Assembly: GCF_900110495.1 (NCBI RefSeq)
Contig: NZ_FODX01000002.1
Location: 62,001 to 126,000, forward strand
DNA from: Nitrosovibrio sp. Nv6
GTDB taxonomy: Bacteria; Pseudomonadota; Gammaproteobacteria; Burkholderiales; Nitrosomonadaceae
Length of the DNA: 64,000 nt
Direction of reading: 5' to 3'
The notes beneath the pieces are model-generated. The model searched no databases, was not told the DNA's origin, and saw only the letters and a list, made by a program, of their open reading frames with translations. Shown here one piece after another: positions 9,235 through 18,193 of the stretch (the first letter of the stretch is position 1; each line of letters starts with the position of its first letter). The position numbers and the translations under genes are program-made.

Positions 9235-10749
9235 GTGTCAAAAAATACAATCCGCACGCAATTAAGCATCTCATTTCTAATCGGCGCACTTACCGTTCTC
9301 GGTTTTGCGCCGTTTTATCTTTTTCCGATTCCGCTTTTTACGCTCGCGCTGCTGTGCCATTTCTGGCGCAGGAGTGCAACACCCTTCAACGCGGCGCTAC
9401 TGGGCTTCACTTTTGGCATGGGTATGTTCAGCGCAGGCGTGACCTGGATTTATGTCAGCTTGCATGATTTCGGCGGAATGCCGATGGCGGCCGCGGTCAT
9501 CGCGCTAATTGTTCTGTGCGCCTATCTCGCGCTATTTCCCGCCGCGGCAGGCTGGATATTGAAGAAACTTCGGATCGCTTCGCCTTCGATCTGGTTATTG
9601 GCTTCGGGCGCGCTATGGGGGCTGTCCGACTGGCTACGCAGCGTTTTGTTCACTGGGTTTCCGTGGCTGACACTAGGGTATTCTCAGGCTCCACAGAGTC
9701 CCCTGGCGGGTTTTGCTCCAGTGATAGGCGTCTATGGCGTCTCAATGATACTGGCGTGCAGTTCAGCACTTATATGTCTGTTGTTTGAACGAGAATTTCG
9801 CCAAAAAAAATACCTGTTCACTTTGCTTGCAATCTGGGTTACCGGTTTCGGCTTGCAGCATATCCAATGGACCAAACCACAGGGCGAATCGGTAACAGTA
9901 AGCCTGTTGCAGGGGAATATCTCGCAGGACCTGAAGTGGCGTGCGGATCAGCTCGTCAACTCCCTGGAAAGGTATGCCGCCCTTACCCTGGAGAGTAACA
10001 GCCGCCTGATCGTCACGCCGGAAATATCCATACCGCTGCCCCGAGATAAAGTACCGTCAAATTACCTGGCGCAACTTGCCGCCCATGCAAGGGAAAATGA
10101 TGGAGACATCCTGGTCGGCATGATCGAGGTGGCTGGTGATGGTGGGAGCAGTGGAGGCAACGGATACTACAATTCCATGTTCAGCTTCGGCGCCTCGCCA
10201 GATCAGAGTTACCGAAAACACCATCTGGTGCCATTCGGTGAATTCATTCCATTGAAATTCCTGTTCGGCTGGGTCACTAAGGTATTCCCATTATCAGATT
10301 TTTCGCGCGGCGGGCTTGACCAGCAACCCATGAAAATCGCCGGGCAGCGAGTGGCAGTGAATATCTGCTATGAAGATGTGTTCGGGGAGGAAATAATTCA
10401 GCAACTGCCCCAGGCAACGCTACTCGCCAACGTCAGCAATGATGCCTGGTTTGGCCGGTCCATCGGGCCGCGGCAGCATTTGCAGATTTCACAAATGCGT
10501 GCACTCGAGACCGGCCGTTATATGCTGCGCGCCACCAACACCGGGGTTACCGCCATCATCAACGAGCGTGGCGAGGTGCTGCAGGAAGCAGAAGTGTTTA
10601 CCACAACCGCATTGCACGGTATTGCACAAGGATTTACCGGTGCGACTCCGTATGTCCGGTTCGGCAATAGCCTGATGCTGGGACTTGCAGGAATAATACT
10701 TTTGATCGCCGTGCTGCCCGTTTCTCGCGGGAGACGAAAAAACCTGTAA
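9235..10749 (+). CDS. lnt: Apolipoprotein N-acyltransferase
   Basis: Lnt adds the third acyl chain to the N-terminal cysteine of lipoproteins at the periplasmic face of the inner membrane. The 504-residue protein has about six N-terminal membrane segments and a carbon-nitrogen hydrolase domain. The catalytic triad is visible as Glu263 (TPEISIP), Lys328 (YRKHHLVPFGE) and Cys378 (NICYEDVFGEE). A last hydrophobic segment lies near residue 485. It uses a GTG start at 9235, without a strong ribosome site. It begins a collinear run with glyQ, glyS, gmhB and plsC. The 275 bases before it contain only a dubious short frame. Confidence 0.94.
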   Translation: MSKNTIRTQLSISFLIGALTVLGFAPFYLFPIPLFTLALLCHFWRRSATPFNAALLGFTFGMGMFSAGVTWIYVSLHDFGGMPMAAAVIALIVLCAYLALFPAAAGWILKKLRIASPSIWLLASGALWGLSDWLRSVLFTGFPWLTLGYSQAPQSPLAGFAPVIGVYGVSMILACSSALICLLFEREFRQKKYLFTLLAIWVTGFGLQHIQWTKPQGESVTVSLLQGNISQDLKWRADQLVNSLERYAALTLESNSRLIVTPEISIPLPRDKVPSNYLAQLAAHARENDGDILVGMIEVAGDGGSSGGNGYYNSMFSFGASPDQSYRKHHLVPFGEFIPLKFLFGWVTKVFPLSDFSRGGLDQQPMKIAGQRVAVNICYEDVFGEEIIQQLPQATLLANVSNDAWFGRSIGPRQHLQISQMRALETGRYMLRATNTGVTAIINERGEVLQEAEVFTTTALHGIAQGFTGATPYVRFGNSLMLGLAGIILLIAVLPVSRGRRKNL

Positions 10750-10790
10750 AATCGCGTTGTTAAGCACCCTCATTTTGTCCAGACATTCCC

Positions 10791-11696
10791 ATGCGCACAT
10801 TCCAGGAAATTATCCTCGCCTTGCAGCAATATTGGGATAAACAGGGTTGTGCGCTACTCCAGCCTTATGACATGGAAGTGGGAGCGGGCACCTCTCACAC
10901 CGCCACATTTCTTCGCGCGCTTGGCCCCGAACCCTGGAAAGCGGCGTATGTGCAGCCTACCCGTCGGCCGAAAGACGGACGCTACGGCGAAAATCCCAAC
11001 CGCTTGCAGCATTACTATCAGTTCCAGGCAGTGCTGAAACCCGCGCCTTCCAATATGCTGGAACTGTACCTCGGCTCCTTGGAAGAGCTTGGCTTCGACC
11101 TTAAGCAAAACGATATCCGTTTCGTCGAGGATGACTGGGAAAACCCAACCCTCGGCGCGTGGGGCCTGGGCTGGGAAGTGTGGCTGAATGGCATGGAAGT
11201 GACACAGTTTACCTATTTTCAGCAGGTCGGCGGCATGAACTGCAAGCCGATCACGGGCGAAATCACATATGGCCTGGAGCGGCTTGCGATGTACCTGCAA
11301 GGCGTGGACAACGTGTTCGATCTAATCTGGACAAAAGGGCTCACTTATCGGGATGTCTATCATCAGAACGAGGTCGAGCAATCCGCCTATAACTTTGAGC
11401 ACAGCGATGTGAGCTTCCTGCTGAATGCCTTTTCCAGTCACGAGGCGCAAGCCCGGCATCTGGTGGCAGAGGGACTGGCCCTACCCGCATACGAGCAGGT
11501 GTTGAAAACAGCGCATACTTTCAACCTTCTTGATGCACGCGGTGCGATTTCCGTTACCGAGCGAGCCACCTACATGGGACGAATCCGCGACCTCGCTCGC
11601 AGCGTAGCGCAAGCTTATTATGAGAGCCGCAAACGTTTGGGCTTCCCCATGGCGCCGCCCGAGTGGGCCAGGCAGTTGATGGAGAAAGCCGCTTGA
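10791..11696 (+). CDS. glyQ: Glycyl-tRNA synthetase alpha subunit
   Basis: The alpha subunit holds the catalytic class II core of the heterotetrameric bacterial glycyl-tRNA synthetase. The 301-residue product begins [15 protein letters not shown] and contains [16 protein letters not shown], the [22 protein letters not shown] stretch (motif 2 region) and [13 protein letters not shown] (motif 3), as in the family. It starts 41 bases after lnt and overlaps the likely TTG start of glyS by four bases, giving translational coupling of the two subunits. Confidence 0.95.
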   Translation: MRTFQEIILALQQYWDKQGCALLQPYDMEVGAGTSHTATFLRALGPEPWKAAYVQPTRRPKDGRYGENPNRLQHYYQFQAVLKPAPSNMLELYLGSLEELGFDLKQNDIRFVEDDWENPTLGAWGLGWEVWLNGMEVTQFTYFQQVGGMNCKPITGEITYGLERLAMYLQGVDNVFDLIWTKGLTYRDVYHQNEVEQSAYNFEHSDVSFLLNAFSSHEAQARHLVAEGLALPAYEQVLKTAHTFNLLDARGAISVTERATYMGRIRDLARSVAQAYYESRKRLGFPMAPPEWARQLMEKAA

Positions 11697-13888
11697 CTAA
11701 TGCAACTCAAAGTCTGACAACCCGGAATCTTCTAGTTGAATTGCTTGTCCAGGAGCTGCCGCCAAAATCGCTGAAGAAGCTCGGTGACAGTTTTGCGGAA
11801 ACAGTGGCAATAAGCCTCAAGAGACAAGGCCTGGCAGCGAACGATGCTACCGCCACACCTTTTGCTTCCCCGCGTCGCCTCGCAGTACATATCCAACACG
11901 TGGCGGCGCAAGCCGCTGATAAGTCCATTTCGCAAAAACTCATGCCGGTAACGGTCGGTCTGGATGCGAACGGGCAAGCCACACCTGCACTGCTCAAGAA
12001 ATTACGGAGCCTTTGCGGCGATGCCGCCTGTCCGCCGGTGTCCCAGCTAAAGCGGGCACTTGACGGCAAGGTAGAGGCTTTATTCCTGGATAGCATGGTG
12101 AAAGGCGTAACGCTGACACAAGGTTTACAGAAAGCAATCGATGAAACGCTTGAGAAGCTGCCGATTGCCACCATGATGACCTACCAGCTTGGCGACGGCT
12201 GGAGCACGGTGAATTTCGTGCGGCCAGCGCAGGGTCTGGTCGCCCTGCATGACAGGGAGATCGTGCCCATCAGTGTGTTGGGCTTGAACGCGGGACGCGA
12301 GACACAAGGCCACCGCTTCGAAGCGAATATGAGCCCGCTGATATTGGAAGACGCTGACAGCTATGCGCAACAGCTTGAAGCGGAGGGCGCGGTAATCCCT
12401 GGTTTCTCCGCGCGCCGGGCCGAAATCGAACGCCAGTTGACGGCGATTGGGAGCCGGGAAAACCTCAAATTGATCCAGGATGATGCATTGGTAGACGAAG
12501 TTACCGCGTTAGTCGAACGGCCAAATGTACTGGTTGGTGAATTCGAATCCGAGTTCCTGGATGTACCGCAGGAATGCTTGATCCTGACCATGAAAGTGCA
12601 TCAAAAATACTTCCCGCTGCTGGACGCGGACGACACGCTTTCTCATAAATTTCTAATCGTTTCCAACATCCGCCCGGCTGATGCCAGCCAGATAATTGCC
12701 GGCAATGAGCGCGTGCTGCGCTCGCGGCTGGCGGATGCGAAATTCTTTTTCGATCAGGATCGCAAGAAGACATTGGCTTCACGCGTCGCCGGTTTGGATA
12801 AGGTGGTCTATCACCATAAGCTGGGTACTCAGGCGGAGCGCGTCGAGCGGATTTGGGCGGTTGCGCAGGCGGTTGGCCTTCGGTTGGGCGGCAACGAACT
12901 TGCGGCGCAGGCTGGCGAAGCCGCAATGCTGTCCAAAGCAGACCTTCTCACCGATATGGTGGGCGAATTCCCGGAGTTGCAAGGGGTCATGGGGCGTTAT
13001 TATGCAAGACACGATGGATTGGCTAACGACGTGGCGGATGCAATTGAAGACCACTACAAGCCACGATTCGCGGGAGATGCGTTGCCGCGTAATATGGTCG
13101 GTATTTGCGTGGCACTGGCGGACAAGCTCGAAACGCTGGTGGGTATGTTTGGCATCGGACAAATTCCAACAGGAGACAAAGATCCGTTCGCCTTGCGCCG
13201 TCATGCACTGGGCGTAATACGAATATTGATCGAAAAGGAAGTTCCGCTTCCGTTGGATGTTTTACTTGAGCAAACTACAGGTATTTTTGGCCCGAAGATT
13301 AACGGAACGTCAGAAGCGCTGAGTGATTTCATTTATGAGCGGCTTCGTTACTATTTCAGTATCGAGTCCTCTGATGAGCAGGCGATTGAGCCAGGTAAAC
13401 GCATTAATACGGAACCTGCCGAGGATCGCCCACGTTTCTCTCCACAACAAATTGACGCAGTGCTTGCGCTGCGGCCTCAACAGTTGAACGATGTAAAAAA
13501 ACGGCTGGAAGCGGTACGCGCCTTCGCTGCGTTACCGGACGCGGAAAGTCTCGCCGCAACCAACAAGCGTGTCGGCAACATTCTCAAGAAGGCTGATGTC
13601 GCTATGCGAGAAGAGGTCAGTACCTCGCTACTGCAAGTACCTGCTGAGCAGGCTTTGCACCAGACGCTGAGCCACATTGTACCCAAAGCCGACGCAGCCT
13701 TCGCGGCTGGCGACTACAACGCTTCACTGCAAATTCTGGCCGCGTTAAAACAGCCGGTAGACGACTTTTTCGATAATGTAATGGTTAACACTGAAGATGA
13801 GGCGTTGCGCCGCAACCGGCTTGCCCTGCTCGCACGGTTGCACCATGCCATGAATTGCGTAGCCGATATCTCCAGGTTGGCAACTTAA
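11693..13888 (+). CDS. glyS: Glycyl-tRNA synthetase beta subunit
   Basis: The beta subunit recognises tRNA-Gly and is needed for charging with GlyQ. The product of about 731 residues starts with [19 protein letters not shown], has the [16 protein letters not shown] block ([14 protein letters not shown]). An HD-like segment [18 protein letters not shown] and the block [16 protein letters not shown] come next. The C-terminal DALR-type helices carry the anticodon-binding function. I prefer TTG 11693, which overlaps the glyQ stop and has GGAG eight bases upstream; a GTG at 11663 in the same frame would add ten residues. Length is normal for the family. Confidence 0.93.
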   Translation: MTNATQSLTTRNLLVELLVQELPPKSLKKLGDSFAETVAISLKRQGLAANDATATPFASPRRLAVHIQHVAAQAADKSISQKLMPVTVGLDANGQATPALLKKLRSLCGDAACPPVSQLKRALDGKVEALFLDSMVKGVTLTQGLQKAIDETLEKLPIATMMTYQLGDGWSTVNFVRPAQGLVALHDREIVPISVLGLNAGRETQGHRFEANMSPLILEDADSYAQQLEAEGAVIPGFSARRAEIERQLTAIGSRENLKLIQDDALVDEVTALVERPNVLVGEFESEFLDVPQECLILTMKVHQKYFPLLDADDTLSHKFLIVSNIRPADASQIIAGNERVLRSRLADAKFFFDQDRKKTLASRVAGLDKVVYHHKLGTQAERVERIWAVAQAVGLRLGGNELAAQAGEAAMLSKADLLTDMVGEFPELQGVMGRYYARHDGLANDVADAIEDHYKPRFAGDALPRNMVGICVALADKLETLVGMFGIGQIPTGDKDPFALRRHALGVIRILIEKEVPLPLDVLLEQTTGIFGPKINGTSEALSDFIYERLRYYFSIESSDEQAIEPGKRINTEPAEDRPRFSPQQIDAVLALRPQQLNDVKKRLEAVRAFAALPDAESLAATNKRVGNILKKADVAMREEVSTSLLQVPAEQALHQTLSHIVPKADAAFAAGDYNASLQILAALKQPVDDFFDNVMVNTEDEALRRNRLALLARLHHAMNCVADISRLAT

Positions 13889-13904
13889 ATCCAGGCTACC
13901 TAAC

Positions 13905-14438
13905 ATGAAACTGGTCATTCTCGATCGCGACGGCGTCATCAATTACGACAGTGCCGCCTTTATTAAAACGCCCGACGAGTGGAAACCCATTCCCGGCAGT
14001 CTGGAAGCCATCGCACATCTTACGCAGGCGGGGTATCGCGTAGTGGTTGCCACCAATCAGTCCGGCATCGGCCGAGGTCTGCTCGATATGGTGGCGCTCA
14101 ATGCCATTAACGACAAGATGTGCAAGGCAGTGATTCAGGCAGGCGGCCGCATCGATGCGATGTTTTTCTGCCCTCATGCCAATGCGGACAATTGCGATTG
14201 CCGCAAGCCGGCAACTGGAATGTTCAAGGAAATCGCCGACCGCTTTGGTGTGGAGTTGAAAGGCGTGCCTGCGATCGGCGACTCGATGCGCGACTTGCAG
14301 GCTGCGGCCGCAGTCGCTGCGATCCCGGTCCTGGTACTGACGGGCAAAGGAAAAAAAACCAAAGCAGAGGGTGGGTTGCCGGAAAATACTAAAGTATTTT
14401 CCAATCTCTCCGCGGCTGTCGATGTCCTGACCCAATGA
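13905..14438 (+). CDS. gmhB: D-glycero-beta-D-manno-heptose 1,7-bisphosphate 7-phosphatase
   Basis: GmhB removes the 7-phosphate of heptose bisphosphate in the ADP-heptose pathway for the lipopolysaccharide inner core. The 177-residue HAD protein has the nucleophile motif LDRDGVIN (Asp7, Asp9), the ATNQSGIGRG loop, the zinc ligands in FCPHANADNCDCRKP, and the late acidic motif AIGDSMRDL. It starts 16 bases after glyS and overlaps the plsC start by four bases, so it is in the same transcript. The glyS-gmhB-plsC order is a common betaproteobacterial arrangement. Confidence 0.92.
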   Translation: MKLVILDRDGVINYDSAAFIKTPDEWKPIPGSLEAIAHLTQAGYRVVVATNQSGIGRGLLDMVALNAINDKMCKAVIQAGGRIDAMFFCPHANADNCDCRKPATGMFKEIADRFGVELKGVPAIGDSMRDLQAAAAVAAIPVLVLTGKGKKTKAEGGLPENTKVFSNLSAAVDVLTQ

Positions 14439-15208
14439 ATTGGGTTTTGTCGGCGCTGCGTTCGGCGTTATACACGCTCTTGCAGGTCGTTATCACTCCC
14501 TTTTATTTCCTGATTGTGTTCGCCGCATTCCCGCTACACCCGCTCAAGCGCTATCGCATCACTTCCGGCTGGGCGCATCTGATGTTGTTTCTGCTCCGTA
14601 TCATCTGTGGCATCCGTTATCGGGTGATAGGGATGGAAAATATTCCTCATGTGCCGAGCATCATCCTGTCCAAACATCAGTCCGCGTGGGAAACACTCGC
14701 GTTTCAGCAGATATTCCCACCCCAGGTATGGGTACTGAAAAAAGAGTTGCTGCTTGTTCCATTTTTCGGTTGGGGCCTGGCAATGACCAGTCCGATAGCG
14801 ATCGACCGCAGTTCGAAAAAAGCAGCGCTGAAACAGGTCGTCGAGCAGGGGAAAGACCGGCTTAAGAAAGGGTTCTGCATAGTGGTTTTCCCGGAAGGAA
14901 CACGCATAGCCCCCGGCAAAAAAGGCAGATATGGCATAGGCGGCGCATGGCTTGCCACGCATACCGGTGCGCCGGTGATACCTGTGGCGCATAACGCGGG
15001 ACGGTTCTGGGGCAGGAACGCCCTCATCAAACTGCCCGGCACGATAACCGTCAGCATCGGCGTGCCGATAGATCCCGCGGGAATGGAGCCTGCCGATCTC
15101 AATGCCAGAGTTGAGTCCTGGATCGAAGCCGAGATGGCGCACATTGACAACCCGAATCCAGATAATGAACATGAAGAGAAACTCACCCCGATCTCCCAGG
15201 ACGAGTAA
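14435..15208 (+). CDS. plsC: 1-acyl-sn-glycerol-3-phosphate acyltransferase
   Basis: This inner-membrane enzyme acylates lysophosphatidate to phosphatidate in phospholipid synthesis. The 257-residue protein has two N-terminal hydrophobic segments and the acyltransferase motifs: SKHQSAWETLAFQ (the His-x4-acid motif, with Glu in place of the textbook Asp), the PIAIDRSSKKAA block, and VVFPEGTRIAPG. The Glu variant occurs in related betaproteobacterial proteins, so I do not take it as inactivation. It overlaps gmhB by four bases and the next gene by more than 40. Confidence 0.9.
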   Translation: MNWVLSALRSALYTLLQVVITPFYFLIVFAAFPLHPLKRYRITSGWAHLMLFLLRIICGIRYRVIGMENIPHVPSIILSKHQSAWETLAFQQIFPPQVWVLKKELLLVPFFGWGLAMTSPIAIDRSSKKAALKQVVEQGKDRLKKGFCIVVFPEGTRIAPGKKGRYGIGGAWLATHTGAPVIPVAHNAGRFWGRNALIKLPGTITVSIGVPIDPAGMEPADLNARVESWIEAEMAHIDNPNPDNEHEEKLTPISQDE

Positions 15209-15926
15209 TCTGGCAGCAAACGAGCTTCGCCATATCAGCCTGAACGGCACCGATGTGGCTTATACCCTCATGCGCTGCAGGCGAAAAACCATTGGCATGA
15301 GAATAAGCAGCGACGGCTTGACCGTCCGTATTCCATTGAGAGAGTCGTTACGCTGGGTGGAATCGGTATTGAAAAAAAAAGCCGACTGGATCGTACAAAA
15401 ACTCGATGAATGGAAAAACCGGGAATCCGCCAAGCTCATGTGGCACGAAGGGGCAATTTTCTCATTGCTGGGAGAGCCCTGGCAGGTGACAGTTACCGCT
15501 GCTGGCGCTGTGCAAATGGTTCCAGCCAATTTGAATAGCGAATTTGAGGATAAGCAACTGACATTACCTCTGCCGTCCGCCCTCACAGCCCAGCAAATAG
15601 AAAGCGCGGTAATGGAATGGTATCGTCATCGGGCAATGACATGCTTCAGCGAGCGCATTGCGCTGTATGCGAATAAGCTTGGCGTTGAGCTGCCGCAAAT
15701 ACGATTATCACGGGCCAGAACCCTGTGGGGCAGTTGCAACTCGCGCGGCATCGTCCATCTCAACTGGCGGCTGATCCAGAAGCCGCTCGACTTGGTGGAT
15801 TACGTCGTAGTGCATGAGTTGTCGCATCTGATCGAAATGAACCACTCCAAGGCGTTCTGGCGGACGGTGGGAAGTGTATATCCGGAGTATGCGGCGGCCA
15901 GGAAGAAATTGAGGGGCGTCGGGTGA
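15165..15926 (+). CDS. YgjP/SprT-type zinc metallohydrolase
   Basis: A 253-residue protein of the YgjP family (DUF45, SprT-like gluzincin fold). The zinc site is VVHELSHLIEMNHSKAFW, with the HExxH motif and a third His ten residues on. Upstream it has RTLWGSCNSRGIVHLNWRL, a block shared by this family. E. coli YgjP has been described as a UTP pyrophosphatase; whether this one acts on nucleotides or peptides is not visible. The ATG at 15165 (another at 15171) lies inside the end of plsC; an earlier ATG at 15102 in frame would overlap plsC by over 100 bases and looks unlikely. Confidence 0.85.
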   Translation: MNMKRNSPRSPRTSNLAANELRHISLNGTDVAYTLMRCRRKTIGMRISSDGLTVRIPLRESLRWVESVLKKKADWIVQKLDEWKNRESAKLMWHEGAIFSLLGEPWQVTVTAAGAVQMVPANLNSEFEDKQLTLPLPSALTAQQIESAVMEWYRHRAMTCFSERIALYANKLGVELPQIRLSRARTLWGSCNSRGIVHLNWRLIQKPLDLVDYVVVHELSHLIEMNHSKAFWRTVGSVYPEYAAARKKLRGVG

Positions 15927-15996
15927 TGGCAAGTCCGGTATGTTGCAAACCTGTTTGAACCTGTATCAGATACCAAGTAGGAAGAATGCAAGCAGA

Positions 15997-16710
15997 TCAA
16001 CAACTATGAAGTTCAATCGCTTCCGCAACTCTTTTTAGCGTAAAGCTGACCTCGTATTCGAATAGCGAGACGTTTGGTACCGCCGCGATCGCGAAACGTA
16101 GATTTCTGCTAATCGCCTTGGCAACGATGATGCCTCGAACAGGTTGATCTTTTGAAATAGTCTTTTTAAGCCAGCCCATATATCTTGCTATTTGACCGAT
16201 AGCTTGATCGGGAACACGACCGCGTTTCAACTCGAACACGACAAACGCACCCTCGTCATCGGTGGCGAGAATGTCGATGATGCCCACCTCAGTCTGAAAT
16301 TCGATTCCGTCACGACCAGTGGGATCAACATACAATTTAAGCCGTTTTCCATCGATGTCGATCGTTTCGATATTGTGTGCAATAAAGTCGCGTAACTGAT
16401 ATTCGAGTTCAAATACTGTCTCTCTCGAATCCTGTGCCTCATCGCTATCCGAAATTTGATCTTCACTGCTGCCAAGCGTCTCATCGACCAACGCCGCTGT
16501 GCCACGTCGGAAAAATCGAACCTGTGTGTCGGTTTCGTCGATTGTCCATCCCAATTCTCTGAAGCCGCGACGCAACGTTTGTGAGTTGGTCTGGTTTGGG
16601 TCCATCGGAGGATCATGTGGATGCGCGCGGCACCACTCCTTCATTTTATAGACCTCGACACCACCATCTTCCCGGGACTCGACAACGACGTATTTTTTAG
16701 CTGGGCGCAT
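15997..16710 (-). CDS. NucS-like (DUF91) nuclease-domain protein
   Basis: The C-terminal two thirds of this 237-residue protein match the nuclease domain of NucS/EndoMS. There is an N-terminal helix with LRDFIAHNIETI, then EVGIIDILATDDEGAFVVFELKRG, which supplies the Asp and Glu-x-Lys catalytic residues, and QIARYMGWLKK after it. The first 70 residues are a small domain unlike the NucS DNA-binding domain. NucS cleaves mismatched or branched DNA in archaea and actinobacteria; here the substrate is unknown. It stands alone between a YgjP gene and an unknown exported protein, with no methyltransferase, so a restriction system is not evident. Confidence 0.75.
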   Translation of the reverse strand: MRPAKKYVVVESREDGGVEVYKMKEWCRAHPHDPPMDPNQTNSQTLRRGFRELGWTIDETDTQVRFFRRGTAALVDETLGSSEDQISDSDEAQDSRETVFELEYQLRDFIAHNIETIDIDGKRLKLYVDPTGRDGIEFQTEVGIIDILATDDEGAFVVFELKRGRVPDQAIGQIARYMGWLKKTISKDQPVRGIIVAKAISRNLRFAIAAVPNVSLFEYEVSFTLKRVAEAIELHSC

Positions 16711-16842
16711 GGGGAGAAATGTGGCTATGGGGCTGGACAGTATAAGGATTTCTTCGAGGCAGTTGGTGGTCTGACCCCGATATTTGCATCAGGAGCATCG
16801 CCTTGAAGCTTGGCAGAACTTTCAGGGCTGTCGAGTTCTAAG

Positions 16843-17469
16843 TCATTGATTTGATCGCAGCCGTTGTGGCGTGCAGAGTTTATTGAGAAGGGTAACGGCG
16901 GAGAAAATATTGCGTCCACCGCGGCCTTTTCCTGCCTGATCGTATATCTCAGTGATCTCTACAATATTCCCTTGCACGTGTGCCTTGACGGTGTAAGCAT
17001 CGAAACCAAAATTTTCACCAAAATCGACCCAGTCGAGAGGCAGAATAAATTCTGCTCCGTTGACTATACGCTTGGCATTCAAAGCTACTGACCGGGCATT
17101 TCCACGCGACGTTTCCAATACCTGGGGCAATATAGCGCCGTCATGCTGAGGCGCGCTTTCATACATCAGTACCTTATCGCCATCTTCTTTATTTATCGGA
17201 ATGAGGAAACCATAAATTTTCCCATTCAGTATACGCAGCAGCAGGTGATCTCCAGCTTCCCCATCTGCCCGTTCTCCCCTGGTCTTGACTTGAAACACGA
17301 GATGATTATCCACGGAAATATCGGTTGCTACGGATAGAATGTCGAGCTCTGGAGAAAGCGACTTATCCATGAACGATACAATGACACGAGGATCGGCATC
17401 GATCTGCATCGCAGATGCGGTGAGAGAGACGATTAGCAGCAATGGGATGAGTGCGACAGTCCAAATCAT
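16843..17469 (-). CDS. Exported protein of unknown function coupled to SCO gene
   Basis: I do not recognise this 208-residue protein. It has a clear signal peptide (MIWTVALIPLLLIVSLTASAMQ) and a predicted beta-rich mature part with acidic and hydrophobic alternation (for example LLLRILNGKIYGFLIPIN). Only one cysteine remains near the C-terminus. Its ATG overlaps the stop of the SCO gene by four bases (ATGA), so the two are translated together, and a role in the same periplasmic metal or redox task is a reasonable guess. There is no haem or copper motif in it. Confidence 0.7.
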   Translation of the reverse strand: MIWTVALIPLLLIVSLTASAMQIDADPRVIVSFMDKSLSPELDILSVATDISVDNHLVFQVKTRGERADGEAGDHLLLRILNGKIYGFLIPINKEDGDKVLMYESAPQHDGAILPQVLETSRGNARSVALNAKRIVNGAEFILPLDWVDFGENFGFDAYTVKAHVQGNIVEITEIYDQAGKGRGGRNIFSAVTLLNKLCTPQRLRSNQ

Positions 17470-18086
17470 GACTCGAACAGGGCCTTATTCTCACGAAATA
17501 TCTGCTCCATTTGAGCCGCATCCTTCAGCGCATCAAATATCACCCTGATATTTCCCCTGGAATCAATCAGAAATGCGGTAGTACTATGGTCTACCTGATA
17601 GTTCTGCATATTTCCGGGATTTTTTGTGTAAAAAGCGGTCTCGACGCTGAAAGCGGCCTTGAATCGCTCCAGTTCTTCACCTTCAAAACGCAAATAGGCA
17701 AGATTCGATCCGAAGACTTTGGTGTAGCGTGAAAGAACAGCGTCAGTATCCCTGTCCGGGTCCACCGTGACGAAGATTCCGTCCAGCTTGATCTTTTCAG
17801 CCGCGGCCGCATTGACGAGCATGGATAGATTGGCAAGAGAGGCAGGACAGACATCCTTGCAATGCGTAAAACCAAAAACAACCAGTTGCCACTGCGTATC
17901 CTTGTCCGCATGCGCTTGTTTCAGTTGACCGATAATTTCAGGCCGCAAGGGTATCGGATAGGCCGGGATGACAGTGGCCGCTTCGATACTGGCCTGGGCA
18001 AATAGGAAAAATGCTGTCAGCGCACCCGGAAAAAGACGTTTCCGGAATGCCCCTGATTGGATTTCGTTTATCCATTTCAATTTCAT
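17466..18086 (-). CDS. SCO1/SenC family copper/thiol protein
   Basis: SCO proteins are membrane-tethered thioredoxin-fold proteins that deliver copper to the CuA site of cytochrome oxidase or act as thiol reductases. The 206-residue product has an N-terminal hydrophobic anchor (residues 18-36) and the motif FGFTHCKDVCP with Cys76 and Cys80. The distal His167 is in YQVDHSTTAFLID, so all three copper ligands are present. The segment TVDPDRDT is also typical. It is the first gene of a coupled pair with the unknown exported protein. No oxidase gene is adjacent, so the target is not known. Confidence 0.9.
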   Translation of the reverse strand: MKLKWINEIQSGAFRKRLFPGALTAFFLFAQASIEAATVIPAYPIPLRPEIIGQLKQAHADKDTQWQLVVFGFTHCKDVCPASLANLSMLVNAAAAEKIKLDGIFVTVDPDRDTDAVLSRYTKVFGSNLAYLRFEGEELERFKAAFSVETAFYTKNPGNMQNYQVDHSTTAFLIDSRGNIRVIFDALKDAAQMEQIFRENKALFES

Positions 18087-18193
18087 ATCAATTTGCGATC
18101 ACCTTGGTAGTTCATCAAGGGAGCCCATCTTGTTCACCCGGGATGAATCCCAGGAAAAACAAATGGGCGGGTATAAAGCGGGATAACCGGAAA

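Noticed and set aside
14681..14710. Loss of the acyltransferase His-x4-Asp motif in plsC as inactivation
   Set aside because: Glu replaces Asp in a conserved HQSAWE context also seen in related proteins, and the other motifs are intact.
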